Shown here: in pieces, positions 45,520 to 54,611 of the stretch
Numbering within the stretch: position 1 is the first letter of the stretch
Layout: each line of letters opens with the position of its first letter
DNA from: Scytonema sp. UIC 10036
GTDB lineage: Bacteria; Cyanobacteriota; Cyanobacteriia; Cyanobacteriales; Nostocaceae
Assembly: GCF_009725235.1 (NCBI RefSeq)
Contig: NZ_WJFC01000050.1
Location: 1 to 64,000 of the forward strand
Direction: 5' to 3'
DNA: 64,000 nucleotides
Translations under genes and position numbers: made by a program
Notes under the pieces: model-generated
Told to the model about the DNA's origin: nothing
Databases searched by the model: none
What the model saw: only the letters and a program-made list of their open reading frames with translations

Positions 45520-45628
45520 GAGGAATGGAGAAAAATTGCTGAACTTTAAATGCTCATGCTAAAGAAGCAACTTTGGTATCGGTCTGCATCGCTGCCTAGA
45601 TCTCCCTTCAGCCCGCTCCAATAGATTG

Positions 45629-46450
45629 TTATGCCGTTCCAGGAGGTTCAGGAGATTCTTCCTTGCCTTTCAGTTTTCGGTCGATCTCATTAACAAAGCT
45701 TTCGATCGTACAGATGACCTCATCAACAGCTTTTTCATCAAGAAAAATTTCTTTTTCATCTTTCGTTTTCCCATTTCTATGTACTAAATCATGCCTAGTT
45801 GCTATATGCTTTGTGATTTCTGCAAAATTTGGAAATGAAAGATTAAGCGTTGTCTCATACATATTCTTTACCTTGGGAAGGTTGTGATAAATCACTTCCA
45901 GCATTGCTTTCTTTGCTATGTCTTTTGCCTGTTCAAACTTTGGGAATAGTTCATTTAGTCCAAATTTTTGCTCCTTAAAGTCTTTGAATGAGGAAAAGAA
46001 AGATTTGAGATATTCCTCATTTGACAGGACTGTATTTATAAACGCATCAGATAGATAAGTTTCAAGACATGTAATTGTTCCAACATAAATTTGTCTCTTC
46101 AAAGTCCTTCGAGCATTAAAATCAGTTATAGTGAGGTCATTTAGAAGGCGCAGACTTGAGATTTCATTAGAAAATGTGCGGTAAAACTCAGTATTAGCTA
46201 ATATTGCGTCTAATTGAGCGTCATCTATATCATCTGGATCTAGCCATATCACTACATCTCCGCCCTCATAGCTCATTAACCGCTCACTTACGAGAACGTT
46301 GGGGTCGTATCCCATTTTGTAGTACTCGTAGAGATTAGGGCGATTAGCTTTTGCTGATTCTTCGTCAAGTAACCAGTAGTCAATATACCCACCTGAGGCT
46401 GCTGATAACTCCTCTACCCATTCCTCCCAAGTTATTTCTCGATCGCTCAT
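45629..46450 (-). CDS. HEPN-domain protein (RiboL-PSP-HEPN type)
   Basis: About 273 residues from MSDREITWEEWVE (ATG 46450). The C-terminal half is a HEPN-type helical domain: LKRQIYVGTITCLETYLSDA opens it, and ITKHIATRHDLVHRNG carries the R-x4-H motif (RHDLVH, about residue 217). Proteins of this group are thought to be RNases or RNA-binding effectors in stress and phage defence. The N-terminal 100 residues are acidic and of unknown fold. No antitoxin-like partner overlaps it. Confidence 0.68.
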   Translation of the reverse strand: MSDREITWEEWVEELSAASGGYIDYWLLDEESAKANRPNLYEYYKMGYDPNVLVSERLMSYEGGDVVIWLDPDDIDDAQLDAILANTEFYRTFSNEISSLRLLNDLTITDFNARRTLKRQIYVGTITCLETYLSDAFINTVLSNEEYLKSFFSSFKDFKEQKFGLNELFPKFEQAKDIAKKAMLEVIYHNLPKVKNMYETTLNLSFPNFAEITKHIATRHDLVHRNGKTKDEKEIFLDEKAVDEVICTIESFVNEIDRKLKGKEESPEPPGTA

Positions 46451-46984
46451 GCTCACTTTTCTAGAGATTGCAACTTTGTTTCAGACCATCTTGTCTGATT
46501 TTACAAGGAACTCGGCTCAATACCAGTATAACTTCCCTGTTTTTCCAGAACTTGCACCTAGTTTTCAATAGAACCAACAGAGCGATCTGCCTAAAAGCAG
46601 CGAAGCTATTGCAGACGGATATCATTCACCCCAAACCGTATACAGTCGTAACTGCTGCTACACCCTACGGTTGTGCAATTACTTTTCAGAATATTAGTTT
46701 ACAGAATAGTGCTTCCTAGAACAGAGGTACTTGAATCGGGAAACTGGGACTGGAGGGCGATCGCACCATCACTCATCATCCAGCAAATACAACCCACTGC
46801 TATCAGTTGGTTTAGCATACAAGTACATCTCAGTAATCGCCACCGAGTCACGCCATTTCAACTCACAAGTTTTGATTTGTAGCGCTTACTCTGTAAAACC
46901 TAAAAAGATAAAAAAGCTTCATTAAAGAATAATTTTTATAAGTCAGTATTGAGTAGAGCTAAGAGATTATGAGTCACAATCAAT
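46451..46984. other. Intergenic region between divergent genes
   Basis: No credible gene. One GGCGATCGC (HIP1-like) site lies near 46758. Promoters for the HEPN gene (left) and the coiled-coil operon (right) should be here, but none stands out. Confidence 0.45.
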
Positions 46985-48019
46985 ATGAGTTGGTGGGAAG
47001 ATAAAGTTGAAAAACCACTTTCGGATGCTGGAAATTCCATTAGAAAGGAAGTCAAAAGCTGTTTTAGTGGTGGTTGCGATCCAGCTATGATACTTAATAA
47101 AGCGGCTAAAGGTGCTTCTAAAAACACCGCTCAGGGATTTGCACAGCCTATTAAAGAAGAATTTAATGAGGCAGTAGACCACTTATTTAATGAGAAATTA
47201 AATCCCTTTGCTGACAAAGTTGACTACATAGCGCAAAAGCGTATTGCACAATCACAGGATGCAGCTAAAGATGTAGTGACGCATACAGTTCAAAATTTTT
47301 CCGATCTAAAAAATCAGGTGAAAGGAGATGTTGATGAGCTAATCGCTAATGTCGATGACTTGTACAAAGAAAATCTTAGATTGACTTTTGAAGAAATTAA
47401 TCAAGCCCGTGCTGAGGCAATTTTGGGATTAAGAGCAATGATAGGAGATATCGATACGTCCCTAGAAGAGAGAATCAATCAAATTTCTATTACTATTATG
47501 GCTTCTTTGAAGGAGGCAAAGGAGATTAGCGATCGCTTTACTCCAGGGGCGTTTAGAAGAGAACTTGTCGAGCCAACGTTTGATAGAATTGATAAACTTG
47601 AGACTAAATTTTTTCAAGATTTGAACGGAGTTCTCGACAAACTAGCTGGTATAGCTGATACAACTATTAGTAATGCTAGAGATAAACTCCTTGGACTGGT
47701 ATTAGATGGATTGGTTAAAGAGCCATGTAGAACAAGAGTAGGATTAGGGGGGTTATTACCTAAACTCGTAGCTAGTCTTGATGACATGGAACTCTATAGA
47801 TATTTAGAATGCGTAGAATTAGAACAGATTGATGGTCACATAAAAAATAACTCTTCAATCCAGTTAATCGTTGATTCTTATATCCAACTTCAAATCAATG
47901 CTGCTAGGATGCACATTAGGGCAAAAGGTTTAGGTGTTGAAGAACTTCAATACATATGTACAAAAGATTGGGTAAAGTATGGTCAAGCTAGTAAGTTTTG
48001 GTCTCAGTTATTAACTTGA
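46985..48019 (+). CDS. Helical coiled-coil protein, first of a two-gene operon
   Basis: A 344-residue protein I do not recognise. Nearly all of it is predicted helix: NTAQGFAQPIKEEFNEAVDH, then DLKNQVKGDVDELIANVDDL, then ERINQISITIMASLKEAKEI. A short N-terminal CFSGGC and a glycine-rich GLGGLLPKLV near 255 are the only distinctive spots. There is no signal peptide or clear membrane helix. The next gene begins 31 bp later. The long amphipathic helices recall apolipophorin-like or alpha-pore-forming proteins, but this is a shape impression only. Confidence 0.65.
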   Translation: MSWWEDKVEKPLSDAGNSIRKEVKSCFSGGCDPAMILNKAAKGASKNTAQGFAQPIKEEFNEAVDHLFNEKLNPFADKVDYIAQKRIAQSQDAAKDVVTHTVQNFSDLKNQVKGDVDELIANVDDLYKENLRLTFEEINQARAEAILGLRAMIGDIDTSLEERINQISITIMASLKEAKEISDRFTPGAFRRELVEPTFDRIDKLETKFFQDLNGVLDKLAGIADTTISNARDKLLGLVLDGLVKEPCRTRVGLGGLLPKLVASLDDMELYRYLECVELEQIDGHIKNNSSIQLIVDSYIQLQINAARMHIRAKGLGVEELQYICTKDWVKYGQASKFWSQLLT

Positions 48020-48050
48020 ACAACTACATGAGTTAAGGAATATAAAAACT

Positions 48051-48821
48051 ATGGCAGGACAAGATATCACTCCAGCAGAAGCTTACCAGAAGGCATTTGA
48101 GGCATTGAATAATGCCCGTCAGGAATTTAGAGATAAAACAGGAGCCATTGACAATTTAGAGAAAGAACTTAAAGAAACTAAAGGTTTACTTCAAAAAAAT
48201 TCTGGAGAGTTAGAAACAATAAAACAACAACTTCAGATAACTATTACAGAATTTGAAACTACTAAGAACGAACTCCAATCTGTTGATACTCTTCTGAAAA
48301 GTCAACTTCAATCTGTTGATGCTCTTCTATCAAAAGGGCTTTCAGATATTCAATCAATTAAACAAGGACCTCTTGCTCCTGGAACAGAAATTGTCCGAGA
48401 AGTTCATCCACTTGCTTTAGCAACTAATGATGAATTTATTGACGTTAATGGACAGTGGATAGCAGTAACCCGACCTGTTTATAGTACATATGATTACACA
48501 GCAACGCTACCTGGTACTCAAAGGAAGTATAAACTTATTGTCCGACAAGCTAATGATGGACAAGCACCTAGAGGAGATGTAAGCAAATATAGGCTGTTTT
48601 ATCCTTGGGTTAATAATGCTGATAATACTGAATACCCTGGAAATTTAAATTGGGGAAGCCTTGATGAAGGTGGTTGGGACACAATTACTCTTGACCATAT
48701 CACTAATCCTTTCAATCAGGATAAGCACGGTAACAGTTATTGGAGACTTGAAGGATTTACATCTAATTGTACTAACCGTGTATTCAGTGTAACTTTGATG
48801 GTTGTTGATATAATTTCATAA
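48051..48821 (+). CDS. Coiled-coil stalk with beta-rich C-terminal domain
   Basis: A 256-residue protein. Residues 1-105 are a heptad-type coiled coil (DNLEKELKETKGLLQKNSGE), in which LQSVDTLLKSQ and LQSVDALLSKG form a tandem pair. From about 120 the sequence is beta-rich and aromatic (YKLIVRQANDGQAPRGDVSK, then YRLFYPWVNNADNTEYPGNL, then LEGFTSNCTNRVF). A stalk plus a C-terminal head resembles phage tail fibre or receptor-binding tips. It is probably co-transcribed with the preceding helical protein. AAGGA lies upstream of the ATG. Confidence 0.65.
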   Translation: MAGQDITPAEAYQKAFEALNNARQEFRDKTGAIDNLEKELKETKGLLQKNSGELETIKQQLQITITEFETTKNELQSVDTLLKSQLQSVDALLSKGLSDIQSIKQGPLAPGTEIVREVHPLALATNDEFIDVNGQWIAVTRPVYSTYDYTATLPGTQRKYKLIVRQANDGQAPRGDVSKYRLFYPWVNNADNTEYPGNLNWGSLDEGGWDTITLDHITNPFNQDKHGNSYWRLEGFTSNCTNRVFSVTLMVVDIIS

Positions 48822-48861
48822 TCTTTTTTCATGGTGCTACGCTTAAAAGGCATTATCTGTG

Positions 48862-49131
48862 CTAATTAATTGAGGTTCTTGGTGGCATGAAAGAATCATG
48901 CCCCAGATTTAGACCTTCACTCCGAGGGTTAAGCTGTATATTGTCTTCTCCACATATAGGTTTTAAGAGTGCAAATGCCTCAGCCTGAGATGGATTAACA
49001 ACATCATTAGCATAACCAGTTTGATTGCTCATACTAGTTGCTATTAGCAGCAAAGTTGTTAATAAACTTAATCGCATCATTTTTTGGGCAACAGCTAACG
49101 ATAAGATTTGGGAATGTTTAGTAAAATTCAT
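48862..49131 (-). CDS. Small secreted protein
   Basis: Up to 89 residues; the start may instead be M18 or M19. A signal peptide is clear (MMRLSLLTTLLLIATSMSNQ, then TGYA before NDVV). The mature part of about 50 residues has a single Cys (KPICGEDNIQLNP) and ends PPRTSIN. It is unknown and faces the coiled-coil operon convergently. Confidence 0.45.
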   Translation of the reverse strand: MNFTKHSQILSLAVAQKMMRLSLLTTLLLIATSMSNQTGYANDVVNPSQAEAFALLKPICGEDNIQLNPRSEGLNLGHDSFMPPRTSIN

Positions 49132-49349
49132 AACCCTTGACTTTTATGTAATAAAATACACAATTATTGTTGGACTTCAAATACCAATTCTAGGTTTCTT
49201 GATTTCCCCAAAACTTATAAACTCAAGAAAAAGTAAGCGCCGGACGACACGCATTATATGAAGACAGGATTTTTATCGCATCTTTGGTTCTGTGGGAAAG
49301 TAGGGCGATCGCCTAAATTATTCCTGCAATGTGTAATCCCATTCTAAGG

Positions 49350-49575
49350 TTATGACTGGGTAACCACTAATTCTTGCAACAACGCATCATTAACCTGTTT
49401 CAACTGCTCCCCAGAACTTTCCACTGTGTTATAGATTTGGCTGATGATATCCAAAACATCCTCTGACAGAGATTCAAACTTTTCTAAATTGGTAATGACA
49501 ATGCGACAGCCAGGGTAGGGCGTAAAGTCAGTGAAAAGTTCTTTTTCTCCGATTTTTGGTGAAAGAGAGCGATTT
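49350..49575 (-). pseudogene. C-terminal remnant of an unknown gene
   Basis: A minus-strand frame ends at 49350 and reads YPGCRIVITNLEKFESLSED, then VLDIISQIYNTVESSGEQLK, then QELVVTQS. It has no start codon and is bounded upstream by a stop near 49576. The coding character is good, so it is a truncated gene. I do not recognise the family. Confidence 0.4.
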
Positions 49576-49937
49576 TATTTCTGGAACTCTTTCACAGCAA
49601 GGTTTTTAAGCTGTGAGTGGCGGCAAAATTTGTCTTTGCTACTTTTACGCCCTATCGAAAAATCACCTATCGATGGCGATCGCTTCCCTCATAACCTATC
49701 ATCATCTGGTCAATCGAGATCTGCAAAGAAGCAGCGCCGAAGCGATCGCCCACTCCATTCATACTGTAATGCACTCAAGAACCCAAACAGTCACTTGTGT
49801 TCTATGACTGTGTTATCACTGGCTTTTGTTGTCAAGCCTTACACGTTCAAAATGCCAAAATTGGTAAACTAGCGGGTTAACACTCCTTTCCCGTGCCAAA
49901 ATTTTACACTTATGGGGTTTCCCTCATCTCCATCACA
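49576..49937. other. Intergenic stretch with HIP1 sites
   Basis: Two GCGATCGC-type sites (near 49677 and 49743) and no believable gene. Short plus-strand frames here have no coding character. Confidence 0.45.
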
Positions 49938-49965
49938 TAGTGCGACAATGACCCTTTTCGCACTA
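49938..49965. promoter_or_regulatory. Inverted repeat upstream of the integrase
   Basis: TAGTGCG (49938-49944) and CGCACTA (49959-49965) are exact inverse arms 70 bp before the integrase start. The spacing suits an operator. TACATACTAT just downstream could be a -10 region. Confidence 0.35.
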
Positions 49966-50034
49966 CTTAGAATGTAAAATACATACTATGAGCGCGTTCG
50001 CCTGACAACCAAACCTGCACCCAATAGTTCCCAT

Positions 50035-51027
50035 ATGAGTTCCATTCACCCAGAAAATATCAGTGTTTTAGAAAGTTCGTTTGCCCTCAGTATCGGTGAA
50101 AACTTTTCAATAGAAAATGACCCGGATGTGGTAGAGCAGTTGATTGGGGACAAGCGAAGTCTCAATACCAAGCGCGAGTACCAAAAAGATTTACGGGACT
50201 TTTTTTTGTACATAGCTAAAAAAGAACCGAGCAGGGACTTGGTTTTGGAATTTTTGCATCTAGAGCAAAAACACGCGGTGGCTCTGGTTTTCAAATACAA
50301 AGCCCACCTCATGAAAAAGAAACTAGCAGAAGCAACAGTGAACCGCCGTCTGAGTGCAATCAAATCTATGGTGGAAATGGGGCGACGGTTGGGAGCGTGC
50401 AATTTTTCTCTGGATGATGTCAAAGGTGAGAAGGTGGAAACATACCGGGATACCAAAGGAATTCCACCTGGTGATTATGCTAAAGTCATTGGGTTGTGCG
50501 ATCGCACGACTCTAAAAGGAAAACGAGATTATGCAATACTGAGGTTACTTTGGGATAATGCCCTACGTCGGAATGAAATAGTCAATTTAAATGTAGGGGA
50601 CTTTAACCCCAAGGAAAAAACTTTATCTATCTTGGGTAAAGGCAAAGGGACGCAAAAGCAAGTTGTGGATCTCTCAGAAAAGACAGTTGATGCGATCGCT
50701 GTTTGGTTAAAATCTGCCAAGAAGAAACGTAATGATGACCCCATGTTTACGGTGCTTGCCTATCATAACAATGGCGAGCGACTAACCGGGGAAGCCATCA
50801 GGCGATTGGTGGATGGGTTATGCAAGCAAGCTGGAATTACTAAGAAGATGTCACCACACCGGGTTAGGCATAGTGCAATTACAACTGTACTGGACCAGAA
50901 CAATGGGAACTACCGTGCTACCCAACGCTTTAGCCGACACGCCCAAGTGCAGACAGTCCTGAAATATGATGATAACCGTCAAAATTTACAGAAAGCGATG
51001 AGCGATAAGATATCGGATCTGATTTAG
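50035..51027 (+). CDS. XerC/D-like tyrosine recombinase
   Basis: A 330-residue recombinase. The core-binding domain (SLNTKREYQKDLRDFFLYIA, then TVNRRLSAIKSMVEMGRRLG) is followed by the catalytic domain with Arg in WDNALRRNEIVNL (about 178), Lys in LSILGKGKG, HxxR in SPHRVRHSAITT (about 278), a His in RFSRHAQVQT and the Tyr nucleophile in LKYDDNRQ (about 314). It is not an integron integrase, as far as I can see, because the extra helix typical of IntI is not obvious. It probably serves a plasmid or island; thioredoxin follows on the same strand. Confidence 0.88.
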   Translation: MSSIHPENISVLESSFALSIGENFSIENDPDVVEQLIGDKRSLNTKREYQKDLRDFFLYIAKKEPSRDLVLEFLHLEQKHAVALVFKYKAHLMKKKLAEATVNRRLSAIKSMVEMGRRLGACNFSLDDVKGEKVETYRDTKGIPPGDYAKVIGLCDRTTLKGKRDYAILRLLWDNALRRNEIVNLNVGDFNPKEKTLSILGKGKGTQKQVVDLSEKTVDAIAVWLKSAKKKRNDDPMFTVLAYHNNGERLTGEAIRRLVDGLCKQAGITKKMSPHRVRHSAITTVLDQNNGNYRATQRFSRHAQVQTVLKYDDNRQNLQKAMSDKISDLI

Positions 51028-51101
51028 AGAGACAGAGTGTACTATATACTAACTTTTATGAACTACAAACAATATGAAAGCATCAATAAAAAGGAGCATC
51101 T

Positions 51102-51434
51102 ATGAAAACAGTTGAATACATTACTGAATCAGAATTTGATTCCCTTTTAAAGGGCGACTCCCCAGTTGTGTTTGACTTTACAGCCACTTGGTGCGGACCT
51201 TGTAAGATGATTGCTCCTCTAATAGATAAATTGGCTGAAGAATATGAAGACCGTGCAAAAGTAGTTAAGGTAGACCTTGACCAGAACCAAAGCCTTGCCA
51301 AAAGATTAGGCATTCGCAGTATCCCCACAGTCATGATTTACAAAAATGGAACTCTCATGGAAACCATTGTTGGGGTAACCCCTTACGAAACATTCACAAA
51401 AGCTCTAACAGGCGTTGCTTTGATGCGAGTATAG
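51102..51434 (+). CDS. trxA: Thioredoxin
   Basis: A 110-residue thioredoxin with the active site ATWCGPCKM (Cys pair about residues 31 and 34), the cis-proline region RSIPTVMIYKNG and the usual fold length. AAAAAGGAGC upstream of the ATG is a strong ribosome binding site. It reduces disulfides in the cytoplasm. Why it lies in an accessory region is unclear; plasmid-borne thioredoxins are not rare in cyanobacteria. Confidence 0.95.
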   Translation: MKTVEYITESEFDSLLKGDSPVVFDFTATWCGPCKMIAPLIDKLAEEYEDRAKVVKVDLDQNQSLAKRLGIRSIPTVMIYKNGTLMETIVGVTPYETFTKALTGVALMRV

Positions 51435-51736
51435 ACCAACTTGGTGAGAAAGTGGCAAACGCGATCTGAGCCGCTATGCTAGGCTAAAAACCTTGTTCGG
51501 AGCGAGTTTTCTCAAAATTCTCATTTCACAGGATGATACAAACCGTCATCTTTATATTGTCACAAGCGATCGCCAAAGCAAAAGCAGTATAAAACAGCGA
51601 GCGATCGCTTCGTTAAGCGGCGCGATACGACTTAAGCTGTTAAGTGCGATTAATTTGCGATTTACCTAGTTCTGTTTCTACCGTAAATGTGACATATTGT
51701 AGAAGCACAATCTTCACCAAAAGTCACTCTTAAGAA
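51435..51736. other. Spacer with HIP1 sites and a 3'-end remnant
   Basis: GCGATCGC-type sites occur near 51567 and 51600. The minus-strand tail remnant at 51521-51559 is described separately. No gene seen. Confidence 0.45.
51521..51559 (-). pseudogene. Orphan 3' end (QYKDDGLYHPVK) of the RHH-type gene family
   Basis: On the minus strand this stretch encodes QYKDDGLYHPVK followed by TGA. It matches the last codons of the gene at 52095-52682 (WRYEEKDKLYYPVK) and another orphan copy at 52018-52066. Only this tail survives. Confidence 0.55.
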
Positions 51737-51994
51737 ATGCTAGCTGAAGAACATAACATTGATAATGCATCTGGATCTCAAGTAAAAGTTAATGGTGTAG
51801 CCATCCTGACAGAGGATGTAGAGTCTTTTGACTGGGATAGTTCCAATACTTACGGAGTTAATACCTATGAAGGTATGACTAACGCTACTCTATGGACTAT
51901 TACCATGTATGACGGTACAGTATACAAAGTTGACCCTAAAACCTTAGATGACCACAGCTTTCAGTCATTGGTAGCTATTCCATTTTCCGACTAA
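51737..51994 (+). CDS. 85-residue hypothetical protein
   Basis: A small acidic protein (MLAEEHNIDNASGSQVKVNG, then NATLWTITMYDGTVYKVDPK). The second half reads as a beta-hairpin-rich domain. It is unknown to me. It lies between two copies of the RHH-gene 3' tail, so it may have been inserted between duplicated sequences. Confidence 0.5.
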   Translation: MLAEEHNIDNASGSQVKVNGVAILTEDVESFDWDSSNTYGVNTYEGMTNATLWTITMYDGTVYKVDPKTLDDHSFQSLVAIPFSD

Positions 51995-52017
51995 TGTTAG
52001 GTTTTACAAGACTCTCG

Positions 52018-52066
52018 CTTCACCGGATGATACAGACCATCACTCTTGTATTGCCATCCCATCCGC
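52018..52066 (-). pseudogene. Second orphan 3' end (GWQYKSDGLYHPVK)
   Basis: The minus strand encodes RMGWQYKSDGLYHPVK. The frame then continues a few codons before a stop. It lies 29 bp from the end of the full gene at 52095, giving three copies of this tail in about 620 bp, all in the same orientation. Confidence 0.55.
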
Positions 52067-52094
52067 CGGATAAAGCATTTGTAATTTTTGGTTT

Positions 52095-52682
52095 TTATTT
52101 CACCGGATAATAAAGTTTGTCCTTCTCCTCATACCGCCACCCCACGCTGTTAGTATCGCGAGATCTGGACCACGATAAAAAATCCTTTGAATTGAGACTT
52201 TCGCGTTGGTTGCGTAGGGTGGCGACAGTCACGGCAAGTCTTTTGGCAAGATTTTCTTCTAGCATGGGTTGCAGTTCTAAACTGGGTTGAGTGTAGTACG
52301 AGTAACCGGACGCTCTGCGACCCTTATAACTTCCTGGGTTGCTTTGCATCTGCACTAAGGCAGATTCAATAATTGACAGTCGGTTGGCAAGTTCTTTCAT
52401 CTGTTGTTCCAATTGGTTGAGGCGTTCGTAACTAAGAGTTTCTGTACTGCTGTCTGCACGATTTTCTCTACTGTTCGCCAATCTCTTGAGTTCTGCTTCC
52501 ATCATCTGCAGACGGTTATCTATACCACTATCCGTACTGGGAGCCAAATCCAAAACGTGTTCTAACCCCTGAATGACCAAATCGGTTGCTGTGGTGTCGA
52601 GCGAGCGAGCTTTTTCTCTAAGGACTTTGGTTAGTGTTTTGGGTAATTTAAAGTTAATGGACTCGCGTTCAATTCTTGCCAT
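52095..52682 (-). CDS. Ribbon-helix-helix-like regulator with coiled coil
   Basis: About 195 residues from MARIERESINFKLPK (ATG 52682); the longer frame to 52817 runs through operator-like repeats and is less likely. The N-terminal 45 residues look like a ribbon-helix-helix DNA-binding domain (INFKLPKTLTKVLREKARSL). A coiled coil follows (YERLNQLEQQMKELANRLSI), and then a C-terminal domain ending WRYEEKDKLYYPVK. Such proteins are common on cyanobacterial plasmids and may control copy number or partition. Repeats of TGTACCAG upstream suggest autoregulation. Confidence 0.65.
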   Translation of the reverse strand: MARIERESINFKLPKTLTKVLREKARSLDTTATDLVIQGLEHVLDLAPSTDSGIDNRLQMMEAELKRLANSRENRADSSTETLSYERLNQLEQQMKELANRLSIIESALVQMQSNPGSYKGRRASGYSYYTQPSLELQPMLEENLAKRLAVTVATLRNQRESLNSKDFLSWSRSRDTNSVGWRYEEKDKLYYPVK

Positions 52683-52685
52683 GTC

Positions 52686-52722
52686 TGTACCAGTTTGTGT
52701 ACCAGGTGTAGATAGTGTACAG
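52686..52722. promoter_or_regulatory. TGTACCAG operator-like repeats
   Basis: TGTACCAG occurs at 52686-52693 and 52698-52705, and TGTACAG at 52716-52722, directly upstream of the start codon of the RHH-like gene. The 12-bp step of the first two suits adjacent RHH dimers. The spacing and position argue for autoregulation. Confidence 0.5.
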
Positions 52723-52817
52723 CTTTTTGGTGGGGCGTAGTAGCAGCGTGAACCGTTGTCGGTGTGGGTTCGCACATTTATACGTACTTGGTAATTTCCA
52801 TTATTTGATGTAATCAA

Positions 52818-53421
52818 CGTAGTATAAGCTGGTTATATACTTCGTTATATATTACATATCCAGTACAAGTCTTCAACGTATCAATAAGCGCAACCAGATT
52901 CAGGCATTGAGTCCTAATTGAGTCCTAGATAAGTTTTTCTAACTTTGTAGACAGTGTTTACAGCGTGAGGTTCAGGCTATATAAGCTTTTTGGTGATTTA
53001 TATGTTTTCACGTACATATAAATGCGCGAACCCACATTCTTGCGTTAGGAATTTTTCAATAAGTCCGCGAACCGACAACCGAATGGGCGATACGGCGGGG
53101 CGGGGCGAAAACCCATCGCACAAGTACCATTGTATTTTAGTTCTGGGGGAAACTGATTGACCCACAATGTAAACATCAATTTCAATACTGCCAAGACGAT
53201 AAACTTGTTAGTTAGCAAGATTGGTTTTTAGGGTTTTTACAAGATTCTGAAATCTTTTGACAGTTTCTTTGTCTTCTTCAGAATGCCTTGGACATTCTCA
53301 TGTAGAATAAGACCGAGTAAAGCAATTTTCACAGAAGACGCGGAGCACTTGCACTTGTTTTCAAGTGCGAGCAAACGCTTGAATTTTGCAGTCTAAAATT
53401 TCTGGTCAACAAGGGAAGATT
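52818..53421. other. Intergenic region before the protease gene
   Basis: No gene recognised. It holds the direct repeat GAGTCCTA (twice near 52910-52928) and a G/C-rich patch near 53090-53115. The protease ribosome binding site AGGGAAG lies at the right end. Confidence 0.45.
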
Positions 53422-54402
53422 ATGATCGCTGATAAACTCAACGACGATTTGAAGAATAAAATTATTAGCAACTTAAATGATGCTGTCAAAAATACCATTG
53501 AGAATGCCAGTGTTTTACTAAGAGGTGATGTTTTTACAGGCTCTGGTGTCATTTTATTCAAAAATCCTGAAAAAAAGAAATTTTATGTTTTGACGGCAAA
53601 GCATAATTTACTGGTCGCAGGTAAACAAGTTCATCAAAAAATCGGCACTCCTGCAACTTGGAATCCACAAGTAAACGAGCAGAATACTCTCACACTAATA
53701 GAATATTTTAAAAGTCAGATTGAAATATTTTATAAGGGAGCTAATTTGAACTCAAAAGCTCCTGACAAAGAAGCACAACCTGTCAATGCACAAAAGAAGA
53801 TTGAGGCGATTAAGCTAATTGGGGATTGGGATTATGATATTTGTCAATTAGAAATAACATACACCGACGAAACCGCACCAAGAGGAGCTTTATTTGGCTC
53901 TAATGATTCTATTCAATTGAAAGAATCGGTGAAGGAGCAACAGAATTTTATCTTAACGCTACCAAATTACATTAATAGCAAGGAACGAGTGAACGGGATA
54001 GGAAAATATCAGTTTCTACAAACTGGCTACGGAGTACCTAGTTCAACTACTAACAGAGACAACTATGTAGGAACGCTAAATGACTTCAAAATTAAAGCTG
54101 TAGAATTTAATGCTTATCAAACCAGAAATGTGTATGACGAGACTGTGGCTCAGTATAAAGATGTCTTTAATTTAAAGTCGAATCAAAACTGTACTACACT
54201 ACCTGGGGATTCTGGTGGACCATTATTTGGTGTTGTATTAGGTGAAGAAAAGTTTTTTTTGTATTTACTAGGGTTGACATTAGGCTCAGACTATTTTGTT
54301 AATAAGCAGGATGAGCCAGCTACATTAAAAGACGATCCTGATGGCAAATACAATAACGGTGCAACATCCCTATCCGAGTATTACCAAATTTTGACAAAAT
54401 AG
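53422..54402 (+). CDS. Trypsin-like serine protease
   Basis: About 326 residues from MIADKLNDD (ATG 53422, AGGGAAG upstream). The catalytic triad is visible: His in FYVLTAKHNLL (about 60), Asp in GDWDYDICQLEI (about 143) and Ser in TTLPGDSGGPLFG (about 270). No signal peptide is evident, so it is probably cytoplasmic. Stand-alone trypsin-like proteases of this kind often appear as effectors in conflict systems, but no partner sensor is next to it. Confidence 0.85.
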   Translation: MIADKLNDDLKNKIISNLNDAVKNTIENASVLLRGDVFTGSGVILFKNPEKKKFYVLTAKHNLLVAGKQVHQKIGTPATWNPQVNEQNTLTLIEYFKSQIEIFYKGANLNSKAPDKEAQPVNAQKKIEAIKLIGDWDYDICQLEITYTDETAPRGALFGSNDSIQLKESVKEQQNFILTLPNYINSKERVNGIGKYQFLQTGYGVPSSTTNRDNYVGTLNDFKIKAVEFNAYQTRNVYDETVAQYKDVFNLKSNQNCTTLPGDSGGPLFGVVLGEEKFFLYLLGLTLGSDYFVNKQDEPATLKDDPDGKYNNGATSLSEYYQILTK

Positions 54403-54573
54403 AGGGTTTCTCTTGTTAGTAATAAAAATAAAATGCTTGTATTTACTTAATTGGTTAGCGGTCGCGCATTGGAAGTAAGGTTGTGGGAGAGCATCCCAAT
54501 TTGACACATTGCCCTCAAAAGTCCCAAAAATTGCCAAGCCAAAACCAAAGCCAACTAGCACTTGTACTTTCAT
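54370..54573 (-). CDS. Possible small membrane peptide gene
   Basis: A 67-codon frame with a good ribosome binding site (AGGGGAG before ATG 54573). It starts MKVQVLVGFGFGLAIFGTFE, a possible signal or membrane segment. Its end overlaps the protease 3' end by 33 bp. The later part has little coding character, so this call is uncertain. Confidence 0.3.
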   Translation of the reverse strand: MKVQVLVGFGFGLAIFGTFEGNVSNWDALPQPYFQCATANQLSKYKHFIFITNKRNPLFCQNLVILG

Positions 54574-54611
54574 TATTCTCCCCTAATTTATAAAAATTCA
54601 ATCTAACCCCA

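Noticed and set aside
49531..49872. 113-codon plus-strand ORF
   Set aside because: No ribosome binding site and no coding character; it covers HIP1 sites and intergenic sequence.
50035..51027. Integron integrase for the attC-like site
   Set aside because: The recombinase is XerC/D-like, and I see no IntI-specific extra helix. It is also far from the site, with no attI recognised.
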